Of a stretch of DNA of 64,000 nucleotides, positions 24,666 to 35,261 are shown in pieces. This stretch comes from Hydractinia symbiolongicarpus. Taxonomy: Eukaryota > Cnidaria > Hydrozoa > Anthoathecata > Hydractiniidae. The translations under genes and the position numbers were made by a program. Each line of letters starts with the position of its first letter. The stretch's first letter is position 1. The notes beneath the pieces were generated by a model. It was not told the origin of the DNA and ran no database searches. It was given only the letters and a program-made list of their open reading frames with translations. Location: contig NC_079884.1 of NCBI RefSeq assembly GCF_029227915.1, positions 1,550,001 through 1,614,000 of the forward strand, in the 5' to 3' direction.

Positions 24666-24989
24666 TCTCTTTAATAATAGCCGTATTATGTCTGTCTGTC
24701 CGCGAAAGATGCGTCCCGTAACGGAAACACGAAATTTTGTAAATTACGCACGAAAGAAGAAGATACGCACTGCTTCCGCACTGTGGGGAAGATTTTATTT
24801 TATTTTCCCGCTCTTGGCGTGTTTCACAGTTTCCACGACCAACCAATCAACGAGCCTTATTACACAGACTCTATTGTTCCTATAAACTTTGCCCCGGGTT
24901 GCTGTCCGTTTCCAGCGTTGCAAACATCTCGCGCTCCAGCGGACAGAAATGAACGGACTGAAGATTAGCAAGAAGACTGAGCAAGGTGT

Positions 24990-25225
24990 CAAGGAAAGTT
25001 TCTTTACTATAATTTGCATCGTTTCTTGCTTTTTTATACTTCTGAAGAAGACTTTTTGTATTCTTAGAATATTCTTTTCAGTCCTTTCTTTGTTTCTTTG
25101 CATTTTTAGCTAGCTAGGAGGCAAGTTTTTTATACTTCTGGAAAAACGTTTTGCATTCTTAGGATATACTTTTTCTTTATTTATTTGTTTCTTTGCATTT
25201 TTGTTACATAAACTATAGCTACCTA
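24990..25225. repeat. Tandem duplication in the Helitron-2 leader
   Basis: About 115 bp containing TTTTTTATACTTCTG, CATTCTTAG and TTTCTTTGCATTTTT occurs twice, each copy followed by an AGCTAGCTAG-rich stretch. It lies just upstream of the Rep-helicase start and is non-coding. Confidence 0.55.
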
Positions 25226-25291
25226 GCTAGCTAGGGGGACAATTTCTTTGCTGTCAATTTTTAATTTCGTTTTAAGTTGGCCAGGGTTAAC

Positions 25292-28200
25292 ATGAATGTT
25301 CCTCCAGAAAATCAAGATATTTTATTGGAACATAACTATGCAAATAATGTTCCCCATGAAAACGCTGTTGTGAATGGTGATCATAATTATGCAATTCCCC
25401 GCTTACATAATGATTTGGATGTTGTTGCTGCGCGGCGAAGAGTTGATGCTCAACGTCACAGGGAACAGAGAGCCAATGAAACTTTAGAACAGGCCCAACA
25501 GCGTAGAGCAGCAGATGCTCTACGCCAAAACGCAAGACGAGCAGCTGAAAACGTAGAAGACGCAAATGCTCGCCAACAGGTAGATGCACAACGTCATCGT
25601 GCGAATAGAGAAAATGAATTACCCCAGCAAGCAGCAGTAAGACGTAGGGCAGAATTATTGCGTCATCGAGCTAGGGTTCAACGTTTCTTAAATTTAGCTA
25701 GAATTAACAATGTTTTGCCTCCTACACATTCTGCAGGTGAGTTTACTATTGTGTGTGAGCATTGTCGAGCTATTAAATTTAATAATGAAAATCATTTTAA
25801 GTGTTGTCACAATGGCAAAGTGGCCCTGCCTGCTATATTACAATTTCCTGCTGAAATACGTGAATTGTTAAGCAACGACTCTGCCCAAGCTAAACAGTTT
25901 CGTAAGTATATCAGAGTATACAATAATGCATTTAGTTTTGCTTCTTTGTCAGCAAACATTCGACCACCACCAGGTCGTGGACCCCCCTGTTTTAGAATAT
26001 GTGGTCAATTATTTCACAGGTATGGTGCTTTATTACCTGCTCAGAATGAAGTACCTAATTTTAGCCAATTGTATATTGTAGAAGCTGCAGCTGCCTTAAA
26101 CATGCGTATTGAGAATCCAACACATGCTCATTGTAATCGCGAAACAATGCAGATAATTCAAGATGTTTTTAACAGGGATTCTCCATATGCTGCAGCTTAT
26201 AGAAATATGGCTGAAGTGGAACGTGAAGAAACAGCCAGAGCAGCTGCGGAAAACAGACAGCCTTCTGTTGTAAGTATGGTAATGCGCGAGGGTAATGATC
26301 GCAGAAGGTATAATGCACCCTTGCATCAGGAAGTTGCTGCCATCTTTGTTGATAATGATGGAGCACCTCCTGCTGCAAGAGATATTGTTGTTTATCCACG
26401 TAATCAACCTTTGCGGCAAATCCCTCATATATCATGAAATATTGATCCTATGATGTATCCCATTTTATTTCCACGTGGTGAGCCGGGTTGGGACCCAAAT
26501 ATGGCCCATGTCAGGGAGCATGCAACTGGAGTTAGAAATAGGCTAACCCAGTTGGAATATTATATTTACCGCATTGCTATTAGGCGAGAATTTTCTGCCC
26601 TTCATCTAGCAGGCAAATTGTTTCAGCAATTTTTAGTAGATGCATATGTTAAAGTTGAAGGCCAACGGCTTGCATTTATTCGCCGAAATCAAAACCAGCT
26701 TCGAGCAGAGTCCTACCAAGGACTTCTGGATTACCTCCAAAATGCTGCAGATCAACGTAACTCACAAGCAGGTAATGTTGTTGTCTTGCCTTCCACCTTT
26801 TCTGGCTCACCCCGTAACATGCATCAGTTGTACCTTGATGCAATGGCATTGGTTTCAAAGAAGGGTAAGCCAGATTTGTTCTTGACTTTTACTTGCAATC
26901 CAAAATGGCCAGAAATTGTTACTAATTTGTTACCTGGTCAATCTGCTTCTGATAGACCGGATTTGGTTGCAAGGGTTTTTAAATTAAAATTACTAGCTTT
27001 GAAAAAAGATTTAAAAGACGGTGTATTGGGTGTTCTGTGTGCACATGTAGATGTTATTGAATTTCAGAAAAGAGGTTTACCGCATGTTCATATGCTTTTA
27101 CATCTACACAATGAGTTTAAATTACGAAATGCTGATGATATTGACTCATTAATTTGTGCACAGATTCCGGATCAAAACCAAGATGCTGAATTGCATGATA
27201 TAATAAAGTCATGTATGATCCATGGGCCATGTGGCCACCTTAATAATACATCTCCGTGCATGAAAGAGGGTGAGTGTACTAAGCATTTTCCTAAGCAGTT
27301 TAATGACGGAACTGTTATAAATGTTGATGGTTATCCCATGTACCATCGCCCTGATAATGGAAGAACGGTAAGAATTCGAAACTTAGATGTTGATAATAGG
27401 TGGGTTGTGCCTTATAACCCTTTCCTATGTAAAAAATATATGGCACATATAAACTTGGAAGCGTGTGTGTCAATTAAAAGTGTTAAGTATTTGTATAAAT
27501 ATATTTACAAAGGTTATGATACTGCACACATAGAAATCAATGAGCGGATCGATCATGATGAAGTAACAACATTCTTAGATGCCAGATATGTGTCTGCACC
27601 TGAAGCAACTTGGTGTCTCTGTGAATTTCCTATGCATACTCAGAGTCATTCCATCATAAGACTTCCTGTTCACCTTCCAAATCACCAACAAGTGTTTTTT
27701 AGGGAAGGCAACGAGGCTGTTGCTGCTGACAGGGCTGAAAATTCTAAGACGATGTTAACAGCCTGGTTTCAATTAAATCAGCAGGACCAGCATGCGCAAC
27801 GACTTTTTTACACTGAAATACCTTACCACTTTGTTTTTCGGAATACACAACAACAAAAACGGTGGGTAGTTAGGCAACGCGGTGCTGAAAAGATAGTAAG
27901 TAGAATGTATAATGCCAGTATCCGCGAAGGTGAAAGGTATTTTTTGCGCGTCCTTCTATTGCATGTCCCTGGTGCTACGTCTTTTGACGACTTAAGACAT
28001 TTCGAAGAAAATATTTATGCTTCTTTTAGGGATGCATGCTTAGCACGAGGATTGTTAGCTGATGATAATCTTTGGATTCGCACCATGAACGAGTTAGTGG
28101 AATATGCTTCTCCATCTGAAATGAGAAAAGCGTTTTCTTTTATATTGATTCACGGTGAACCGAATAACCCACATGAATTGTGGGAAACCTTTCGTGCTGC

Positions 28201-29785
28201 TATGATGGAGGATTACTTACGTCACCACCCTGAAGTACAGGCAGAACAAATGGTGCTAGGTAAAATTAAAGGGGTTATTCAGCAATTTGGTAAGCGTCTT
28301 ACTGATTTTGGTCTTCCTGCTTTACAGGAAGCTTTGCTTGATGATTTGCCAAATGCTGAAGAAATGAGGCAGGAGGCTGTAAATATCAGGCCTTTGTTAA
28401 ATGCTGAGCAGGTTCATGTAGCTGATTCTATTATAAATGCCGTCACCAATAGTAACATTAATGTTGCCAATATTTTCTTCCTAGATGGGCCAGGTGGCAC
28501 AGGTAAAACTTTTACATATAATTATATTATTAAGGAAGTTATTGCGAGAAATCTGTGTGTTGCTACTTGTGCCAGGACAGGTATTGCTGCCACATTATTG
28601 CAGAATGGTAAGACTGTCCACTCTCTTTTCAAGTTACCAGTCGCTGTTTTAGACGGCTGTACATGTAATATCAAACCCAATAGTGATCATGCAGCATTTT
28701 TAAGAAGACAGGTCATCATTATATTTGATGAAGCCAGCATGATACCTAAATATGCTTTGGAAGCTATTGACAGAATGTTTAGGGATATATGTAATAGTGA
28801 AATTCCCTTTGCAGGTAAAGTTATTCTTCTGGGAGGAGATTTCCGTCAAGTACTCCCTGTTGTCAGAAGAGCCGGACCTGCACAAATTGTAGAAGTTTGT
28901 TTGAAAAGCTCAGAACTCTGGCACTTGACTCGAATTTTCCACCTCCACACGAACAGGAGAGCTGGAGAAGGAGAGCAAGTCTTTGCTGAATTTCTTTTAA
29001 ACCTTGGTAGTGGTCGGGTGCCACAAAAACCAGATGATCCAAATCAAGGTTGTATTGAAATTCCCCATGAATGTGTTCTGCAACCTAATGAAAATATCGT
29101 TACTTCTATCTTTAGTGAATTAGATGATGTGGAATTTTCACGTTGTGTCATCTTAACCCCAACAAACGAAGAAGCGTTGGAAATAAATGAACAAATTTTG
29201 AATCAAATTCCTGGTGATACCCGTACATATTACAGTATCGACTCTGTTGTTTCGGATGATCAAGAAGAAATTGATTTATATCCCATGGAGTTTATTAATT
29301 CCTTAACTCCAAGTGGTATGCCACCACACCAATTAAATGTCAAAGTTGGATCTGTTGTAATGTTGTTGAGAAATATGTCCCTTAAAGACGGTCTTTGTAA
29401 TGGTACAAGGTTAATGGTTCGTAATCTGCGTGCAAATGTTATCGATTGTGAAATTCTTACCGGTATTCGTAGAGGTGATCGTGTGTTAATTCCGAGAGTG
29501 TCCCTCTGTCCAAATGATACAAATCTACCCTTTCAAATTAAACGCACCCAGTTTCCTTTAAGATTGTCTTACGCATTGACTATAAATAAAAGTCAAGGCC
29601 AAACTTTTGAGAAAGTTGGTATATTTTTACGTAGACCTTGCTTTAGTCATGGCCAACTTTATGTTGCATTTTCACGTGCTCGGTCATTTCAAGCAGTTAA
29701 AGTACAGGTTGTTAATACTTTTAAGCAAGGTTATGTAGGAGATAGGTGTTTTACAAAAAATATTGTTTTTCCACAAGTATTATAA
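25292..29785 (+). CDS. Helitron-2 Rep-helicase (RepHel), one internal TGA
   Basis: I start at the ATG at 25292. A single frame of 1,498 codons runs to 29785, broken only by TGA at 26435-26437. Residues 1-140 are Arg/Ala/Gln-rich repeats. A CEHC...CCHN zinc-binding segment follows. After the TGA comes the Helitron_like_N region, then RGLPHVHML (HUH motif; His at 27083 and 27089) and KYLYKYIYKG (27485-27514), the tyrosine cluster that nicks and rejoins DNA. The C-terminal third is a PIF1-family helicase: GPGGTGKT (Walker A, about 28490), FDEAS (about 28720), GGDFRQVLPV (about 28837), NKSQGQTF and YVAFSRA. Length and order suit an autonomous Helitron RepHel acting in the nucleus. The one nonsense codon makes it a very young pseudogene, a readthrough case or a sequencing error. 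Confidence 0.9.
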
Positions 29786-30485
29786 TTTTTCATGTTTCGC
29801 TTTTATGCAACACTAAGATTTCAAGTATTGGTTAGTGTTATGTTGCCTGTAACATTAACCCTGCAATCACATAATTTTAATAAGCAACTTACAATTTTGA
29901 TTTGGTGCTTATCAAAGTTGTGTATTGCCTACGTGACCATTATATGATGGGTTTCAGGTGTTCTCATGCCTTAATAGGTGTGTTGACAGTGTTAGCATGT
30001 TCTGTCTCTAGCTTTAATCGGAGATAGTTTCTCAACTTCAATGATTAAAGTGTGTGTTTACGCCTGAACAAGTGCCGCGTCTACTTGATCTTTGTGGCAC
30101 ACAGTTGTCGCACACGGTGTTGCTAAACTAAATTGTATATCCTTTTAAAAGAACCTCTATCTCCTACACTGTAAAATATTGTTGTCCACTGCCTGTGAGA
30201 GTTTGCGTCATATTTTATTGTGCAAATGTATGTTTTTCTTCTCTCATAGGTGGGGTGCGAAATCCAATGGCTTACCTTCTCGAGGTGCACCCCGTTACGT
30301 CAATTTTAGCTGGATTTATAAATAAACAAATTTTTCGAGCTCACAATTATATAAACATAATTTAATTTAAGGGTGAATAAAATTAAAACTTTGTAGCCCT
30401 TTCTAACTTAAAGAACTTTATTCTACTAAATTCACTTTTTTAAAGTCCAGTTAAAGTTCGCAAACTGAAAGCCAGGGTTGCCTTA

Positions 30486-30741
30486 AGGGGGATTTTCACG
30501 AAGCGAATTGAATGGCGAATTCGCTTTTTAATTTTCACAACAAAATAAATTAGGGGCCAAATTCATTGTTTACATTAGTTAACCGCGTTCTGATTGGTCA
30601 AAAACTAGCAGCGAAACCTTTAGCCGCGAAAAAGTAGGAACTGTTTCTACTTTTCAGCGAAGCGAATATTTCGATGCAAAATCAAAACTGCGCATGCTCA
30701 GATACAATTCGTCGTTCAATTCGCTTCGTGAAAATCCCCCT
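30486..30741. mobile_element. Harbinger-like MITE, 256 bp, TTA target duplication
   Basis: The ends AGGGGGATTTTCACGAAGCG and its inverse CGCTTCGTGAAAATCCCCCT form terminal repeats of at least 28 bp. TTA flanks both ends (30483-30485 and 30742-30744). The TTA duplication and lack of coding capacity suit a PIF/Harbinger-type MITE. It sits between the RepHel ORF and the two-exon gene, within Helitron-2. Confidence 0.85.
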
Positions 30742-30892
30742 TTATGGGTATTTTTTTTGTATATTGTCTCCCTTTACTTAAGGCAATCAATATTTATGTA
30801 ACTGTACATGTACATTCAGTTGTGCATATTACATCTTCTTTATATTTATGCAACTTTATTTAAATAGTAATTTATTTTTAGGCAAACTAAAA

Positions 30893-33829
30893 ATGTCACG
30901 ATTTGAAAAGTTTTTAAGTGAAAACACTGCTGCTTCAGCAGGAGTATCGTCTGCAGGCGAATCAACAACAACAACAACAGCAAGTACAACATCAGTAACA
31001 GAATCACTAGCAACAGCAGTTACAACAGCAACATTTGCAACAACAACAACAACAGCAACAACGACAACAACAGCTGCATCAAGTCAAGAAAACCTTAGTA
31101 ATGTAAGGTCCACTTTTATTACCATCGTCTATAAGTTCTAATTCTCTTGATGAAAAAGGTTTACAATACAGCAAGCTGCACTGAAGTATCTTGTCTACAG
31201 GGACGGTGGATGTAAATAAAATTGGGATTAGGCTCCCAGAAGAAGGTGCTGAATACACTTTCTTGCTTATTACAAGCATGAGTACTGTCCAACTTGGACC
31301 TATAACTATTCACTGAGAAAATCTTAAAGAGAAAAAACAATCCTTCAATCACAAACAATACGACACAAGACAGATCTAACAACATAAACGGACTGTGGTT
31401 ACAGAACAAACACAAATGGAAAAAATGTATATGTCAAAAATATATAATATAAAAAAAGAATTATATAAAACCCTCCTGTGCGCCAGAACTTGTGACTCTG
31501 GCTGTAGCTTTCCACATGTGTTACAGGGCCCCAACACTCAGCCTTACACAGGAGGTTGTCATGACAGGACCAGCCTGTACATATTTTGACTAAGGACAGC
31601 AGGGTTGTCAAGCCTGAAGACCAAGTTAGTAAACTTGGGCACCTTACTGAACTGGGGTAAAAAGTGGGGTCGTTACACCCAAAGACAAGCTGAAAGCAAA
31701 CCTCCTTGCTAAGCTTCTTTTAAGTTACCAGAGAAGAGTGAGCTGAACTCTTTACCCTCTGGGTATTGACGGCAAACTGGTTCGAATGAACTAGCTGGGG
31801 TAATATAAAACCGCTCGGATTTACATTTTCCTCCCCCATGACCCTGGAAGTACAGGTTTTATAAACGTAATGATAAATGTATAAGAAAGAAAGAAAAAGC
31901 GGATCAACAGCGAACGTAACAAAGAATATAACATGAATTGTTGTTGAGAATAGGTGGAGAGCATTTGCAAACCGCTCTATCATTGCAGTGGTACCAAGAA
32001 TTTGTGGCAGGATCCTTAACATAAGTCCAATAATGACCTGCGGTTAATGTACCGGAGTGATTAATTGTTGCTAACAATGAGTAGTTCTGATTAAACATTG
32101 TGTCCGTATCACTGACGAGAGGTAGTTGCAGGAGAGAGTCACGTAAAGAAACACATTCAACAACTCTGTTGTCTTTTACCAGATGTTCACCATGTTTTAA
32201 AAACCTTTTAAGATGCAGGAATAAGATTTCACTACTCCTGCTGATTTGCGTTTCTCTAGTACTCTCTCTATGTGCAAAGCATTGCGGACAAAACCACTTG
32301 TTTCCATCAGTTAGAATTTCCGGTTCTAAAAATTTGCTGACACAAGATTGGATTTTAGATGTCATTGGCAGTGTTAAAATGTCCTGCATTTCGACATTTA
32401 CCGAGGTGCACAGGCAGGTGTTACAGCTTACGGACATTGAGATTTCAGTTGAGATTTTATCTGCAGCAATCGGGGAAAATCCCTTAAGGGCGTCCAAAAC
32501 CACAAACAAAATCTCTGCTACATCTTGCTGAGTATTAAATTGGAAGTCCAGTTTCCCATCAGAGTGCATTTGACGTGCAAGGGCCCAGAGAAAATTCGAA
32601 GGGTCAACAGGTGACAATGATTGCTTCAGCTTCGCCATGTTAAGCGAAATAGACCTCGCAATAGGTGATAAATGAAACGATTCTGACCCACTCTGGCACC
32701 AGAGTGTTGGAATGGTACTTAATACTTGCAAAATGGCGTTGGCGTAACAAGTGTTGCCTTTGTTTAAAAAACCGATGTTTTTATAGACACTAATTGGTTG
32801 AGTGTCATTTTTATTTTGGCTAACCTTTTTAGATGGCCCCTTTCGGCGAGATGAAACACCCTTGGTCTCCACAATGGGCAAAGCCTGCTTGGATTTGGGT
32901 AATTGCATTAAGGAGTCAGTTGACCAAACATTGGATTCACGTGCCAGCCAAATACAAAAAGAAGACCTCATACTGATTTTACCGAGATCATTTGCAGTGG
33001 AATAAGCAAGTTTGTTGGTGAAACCCATTCTTTTTAAACAGGCAGTGGTGGTTCTTGCACAATATCCTCTTGCTCCTACTTCCACTGCGAAGAAATCAAC
33101 TTGCCAGCCATTAACCATAATCACATTCATTAAACAGGAACATTTGGCAACTTTTGTGGAGTGCCAAGCATTCATGTTTTCCTCACATGGGCAAGTGAGT
33201 TCTACAATAATAACGCGCTTAAGGTCATTTGAATATAACACAAGGTCCGGTTTAAGCTCAGAAATGGCAATATGGCTAGGAAACACATAGTTCGAGTGTG
33301 TGTCAGCAACAATCTTCCAATCTTTGGTAAGGTGCAGTATACCTGACACTTTAGATTTTGTATGTGCCTTTGACCCGGCTCTCAGAAAGGTTATTTTTTG
33401 ACAATTTTTAGGAGGTTCAGAAGGAAGCTCAAAAATGAACTTTTTCAAAGTTTCTACCAAATGGGTAAGTACAGAATCGTGTCTAAAGGTATATCTACCC
33501 TGGGAAAGAGCAGTTTTACAAGAACCTATTCTCATCACATTGTTGCATTGAAAAAATTGAGTCTTATATTTTTATATTTATGTTGAGTTTTATATAGTAT
33601 ATTCTTTTCCGTATTTTAGGATCTTTCTTACAAAGCATACCTACGGTATCGTAGAAGAAACCCAGGGCCCAGGTCAAGGGCGTCATACCTTGTGTGGCGT
33701 CGCCTCGGGGGCAGGGACCGCGAGGGCTTCCGCTGGCGGGAGCGGCCTGGGCAACCTACTCACGAAGAAGGGGCGAAATCGATCCTGATACAACAGGGGG
33801 TGTGTTCCATCAAGGTGGAATACCGTTAA
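30893..33829 (+). CDS. Predicted two-exon gene: Thr-rich N-terminus, Arg-rich C-terminus
   Basis: Exon 1 is 30893-31102 (70 codons, donor AAT|GTAAGG). Exon 2 is 33620-33829 (69 codons plus TAA, acceptor TTTTAG|GAT). Both junctions are phase 0, giving 139 residues. Exon 1 reads MSRFEKFLSENTAAS, then a tract of Thr encoded by ACA repeats. Exon 2 is much richer in G+C and very basic (YRRRNPGPRSRAS, VWRRLGGRDREGFRWRERPG). The family is not recognised; a nucleic-acid-binding role is only a guess from charge. A TTTTTAG acceptor lies 11 bases before the ATG, implying an upstream 5' UTR exon or a trans-splice site. The intron is almost wholly filled by LINE copy 3 in the opposite orientation. The gene lies inside Helitron-2, so it may be captured cargo. 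Confidence 0.55.
31146..33540 (-). mobile_element. R2-like LINE, endonuclease-USP portion (copy 3)
   Basis: A 5'-truncated LINE on the minus strand, beginning just inside the CCHC knuckle and ending with the 3' UTR. The UTR holds the stem GCCAGA/TCTGGC (31482-31502), the palindrome GGGCCC (31526-31531), one CTGGGG module (about 31657) and a terminal CAGCAAGCTG hairpin (31169-31178). It fills the intron of the two-exon gene, leaving only about 45 and 80 bp of intron at its sides. No target duplication is obvious. Confidence 0.8.
31904..33538 (-). CDS. LINE polyprotein C-terminus: R2-type endonuclease fused to USP deubiquitinase
   Basis: One open frame of 544 residues with no stop. The start is arbitrary because the element is truncated. 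Residues 1-20 (CKTALSQGRYTFRHDSVL) follow the CCHC knuckle of fuller copies. LKPDLVLYS...VIIVELTCPCEE is the PD-(D/E)xK core of the restriction-like endonuclease of R2-type LINEs, followed by GW...FFAVEVGARGYC. After a basic linker comes a complete USP/peptidase C19 fold: GFLNKGNTCYANAILQVL (Cys box), CNTC and CPQC zinc ligands, LFLHLKRF, and INHSGTLTAGHYWTY (His box), with HCNDRAV supplying the third catalytic side chain. The endonuclease would nick the target for reverse transcription; the USP would remove ubiquitin from an unknown protein. This is the best-preserved USP copy in the window. Confidence 0.85.
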   Translation of the reverse strand: MMRIGSCKTALSQGRYTFRHDSVLTHLVETLKKFIFELPSEPPKNCQKITFLRAGSKAHTKSKVSGILHLTKDWKIVADTHSNYVFPSHIAISELKPDLVLYSNDLKRVIIVELTCPCEENMNAWHSTKVAKCSCLMNVIMVNGWQVDFFAVEVGARGYCARTTTACLKRMGFTNKLAYSTANDLGKISMRSSFCIWLARESNVWSTDSLMQLPKSKQALPIVETKGVSSRRKGPSKKVSQNKNDTQPISVYKNIGFLNKGNTCYANAILQVLSTIPTLWCQSGSESFHLSPIARSISLNMAKLKQSLSPVDPSNFLWALARQMHSDGKLDFQFNTQQDVAEILFVVLDALKGFSPIAADKISTEISMSVSCNTCLCTSVNVEMQDILTLPMTSKIQSCVSKFLEPEILTDGNKWFCPQCFAHRESTRETQISRSSEILFLHLKRFLKHGEHLVKDNRVVECVSLRDSLLQLPLVSDTDTMFNQNYSLLATINHSGTLTAGHYWTYVKDPATNSWYHCNDRAVCKCSPPILNNNSCYILCYVRC

Positions 33830-34750
33830 TCGGTACCCACTTTGATATATACTTTAAATCCTTTAATTGATTTTCAAATATTTCACTCCCCTGTGTGTCA
33901 GTGGTCGATATTACTCGCGTTTCAATTTTAATTGTCTTTGATTATTTTATAGTTCCATTTATAGTTCCATAATTTTCCCAGTTTTGCCTGCTTTTTCTTA
34001 GTTTCGCATTAAAGTCAATTTTCTCAGTATTTAGTTTTAGTCATTAATATGCCACTATCATCAATATTTTGCAGATAAAGTAATAGTGTTTGTATATAGT
34101 CCTGATGCATAGTTAGTATCGATATTTTTAATATTTATAATTTATTTAAAAATTGATACTTAAAAAAACTTTTGTCAAAAATTAAGAAACTCTGTTTGCT
34201 GCCTATTAGCGTATTTTTTTTTTTATACCGTTAAGTTGTTATTATAGTACAGTTATAGTACGGTTATAGTTATTTTAGTTCGCTTTTTTCATAATATAGA
34301 GAGTTTTTTATTTATTTACTATTAGCCAGCCATTGTATTCTTCATTTTGCCCCCTTTACATGAGTACCTTTGTATATGTTTGCACATAGCTTCATTTAAC
34401 CATTAAATTGCTTCATGATTACCGTTCTCTCTAAAATTGTACAGTTGTAATGTTAAATTCTTAATATTTTGGTTCAAAGCTGGCTACAATGAGGTTAAAG
34501 ATTATCCAATACTTTATTCTTTGGATAACCTTTTGGCTAAACTGATACCCCTGTGGGAAGCAGCTAATACGAACATCATAAATGTTCGGGGGACCAGCAA
34601 GCCTGAACCTATCAATTTTGTATTTGCATAAGTGTTGATCTGTTCCTTTTTTTTTGTAGATAACATCAAAAATGAGTTACTACCTGAGACATTAAAGGCC
34701 TGTTTTATGTAAGGTAAGTTTTTTTTATTCTACATACTTCCTGATCGCTT

Positions 34751-34784
34751 AACCCGGCGTTTCGACGCCGGGTTTCCCGGCTAG
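34751..34784 (+). repeat. Helitron 3' terminal hairpin and CTAG
   Basis: A 10-bp perfect GC-rich stem with a TTCG loop at 34751-34774, then TCCCGG and CTAG. In rolling-circle transposition this hairpin acts as the stop signal. The next bases, TCTGTATTATAATACCCG, are a Helitron 5' end. Confidence 0.8.
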
Positions 34785-35260
34785 TCTGTATTATAATACC
34801 CGTATACGTCTGTCTGTCAATCGCGTAAAATGGTAGCGTAGCTGCGCGTCGCTCCTTCCCACTAACCACGCCTGAACATTTTCATCGTCCAAGCAACCTT
34901 TTTATGCATCTTTTGACCTAGCCACCCCGACCATTAATCCGGACTATTATTAATCCAGAGTTATAAACCTGTCAACCCTTTTGGGCCGGACTTTAATTTT
35001 ATTAACCAATCAGAAACCTTATTCGTTTCACGTATTTACGCAACCCAGCGTATTAGGCTGGGGCGTCCACGAGATCACCAGAATATACATACGCAGGCAC
35101 GAGACCAAGAAGACGGATTGGTTTTACACACTTTTCCCATTTTCTTTAAAGCACTTAGCTATACCTTAACGTTTCACCCCTTTTACATTTCTCATTATAG
35201 CTGCTCATCACATGACTCTATAGGAAAATGATAAATATATTATTACGTTCTCTAGATTGA
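34785..35260 (+). mobile_element. 5' end of a second Helitron, abutting the first
   Basis: It starts TCTGTATTATAATACCCG, then CGTCTGTCTGTC, then CGCGTAAAATGG. This matches the first 50 bp of Helitron-2 (24666) with a few differences. No coding part follows. The similarity fades, and a LINE 3' end begins near 35262, so only a leader piece is present. Confidence 0.55.
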
Positions 35261-35261
35261 T

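Larger units (their letters stand above)
24666..34784 (+). mobile_element. Helitron-2, nearly complete, with later insertions
   Basis: The proposed 5' end is A|TCTCTTTAATAATAG (24666) followed by CCGTATTATGTCTGTCTGTC. It closely matches another terminus at 34785 (TCTGTATTATAATACCCGTA, then CGTCTGTCTGTC). The 3' end is a perfect hairpin, AACCCGGCGT-TTCG-ACGCCGGGTT (34751-34774), then ten bases ending in CTAG (34781-34784). A hairpin about 10 nt before CTRR is the Helitron hallmark. Inside are the Rep-helicase ORF, a 256-bp MITE, a two-exon gene and a minus-strand LINE. The 5' limit is less sure than the 3' end. Confidence 0.65.

Noticed and set aside
30250-30296. GGGGTGC...GCACCCC as the Helitron-2 3' hairpin
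   Set aside because: The loop is long and the following CTGG is about 17 nt away; the perfect hairpin and CTAG at 34751-34784 fit much better.
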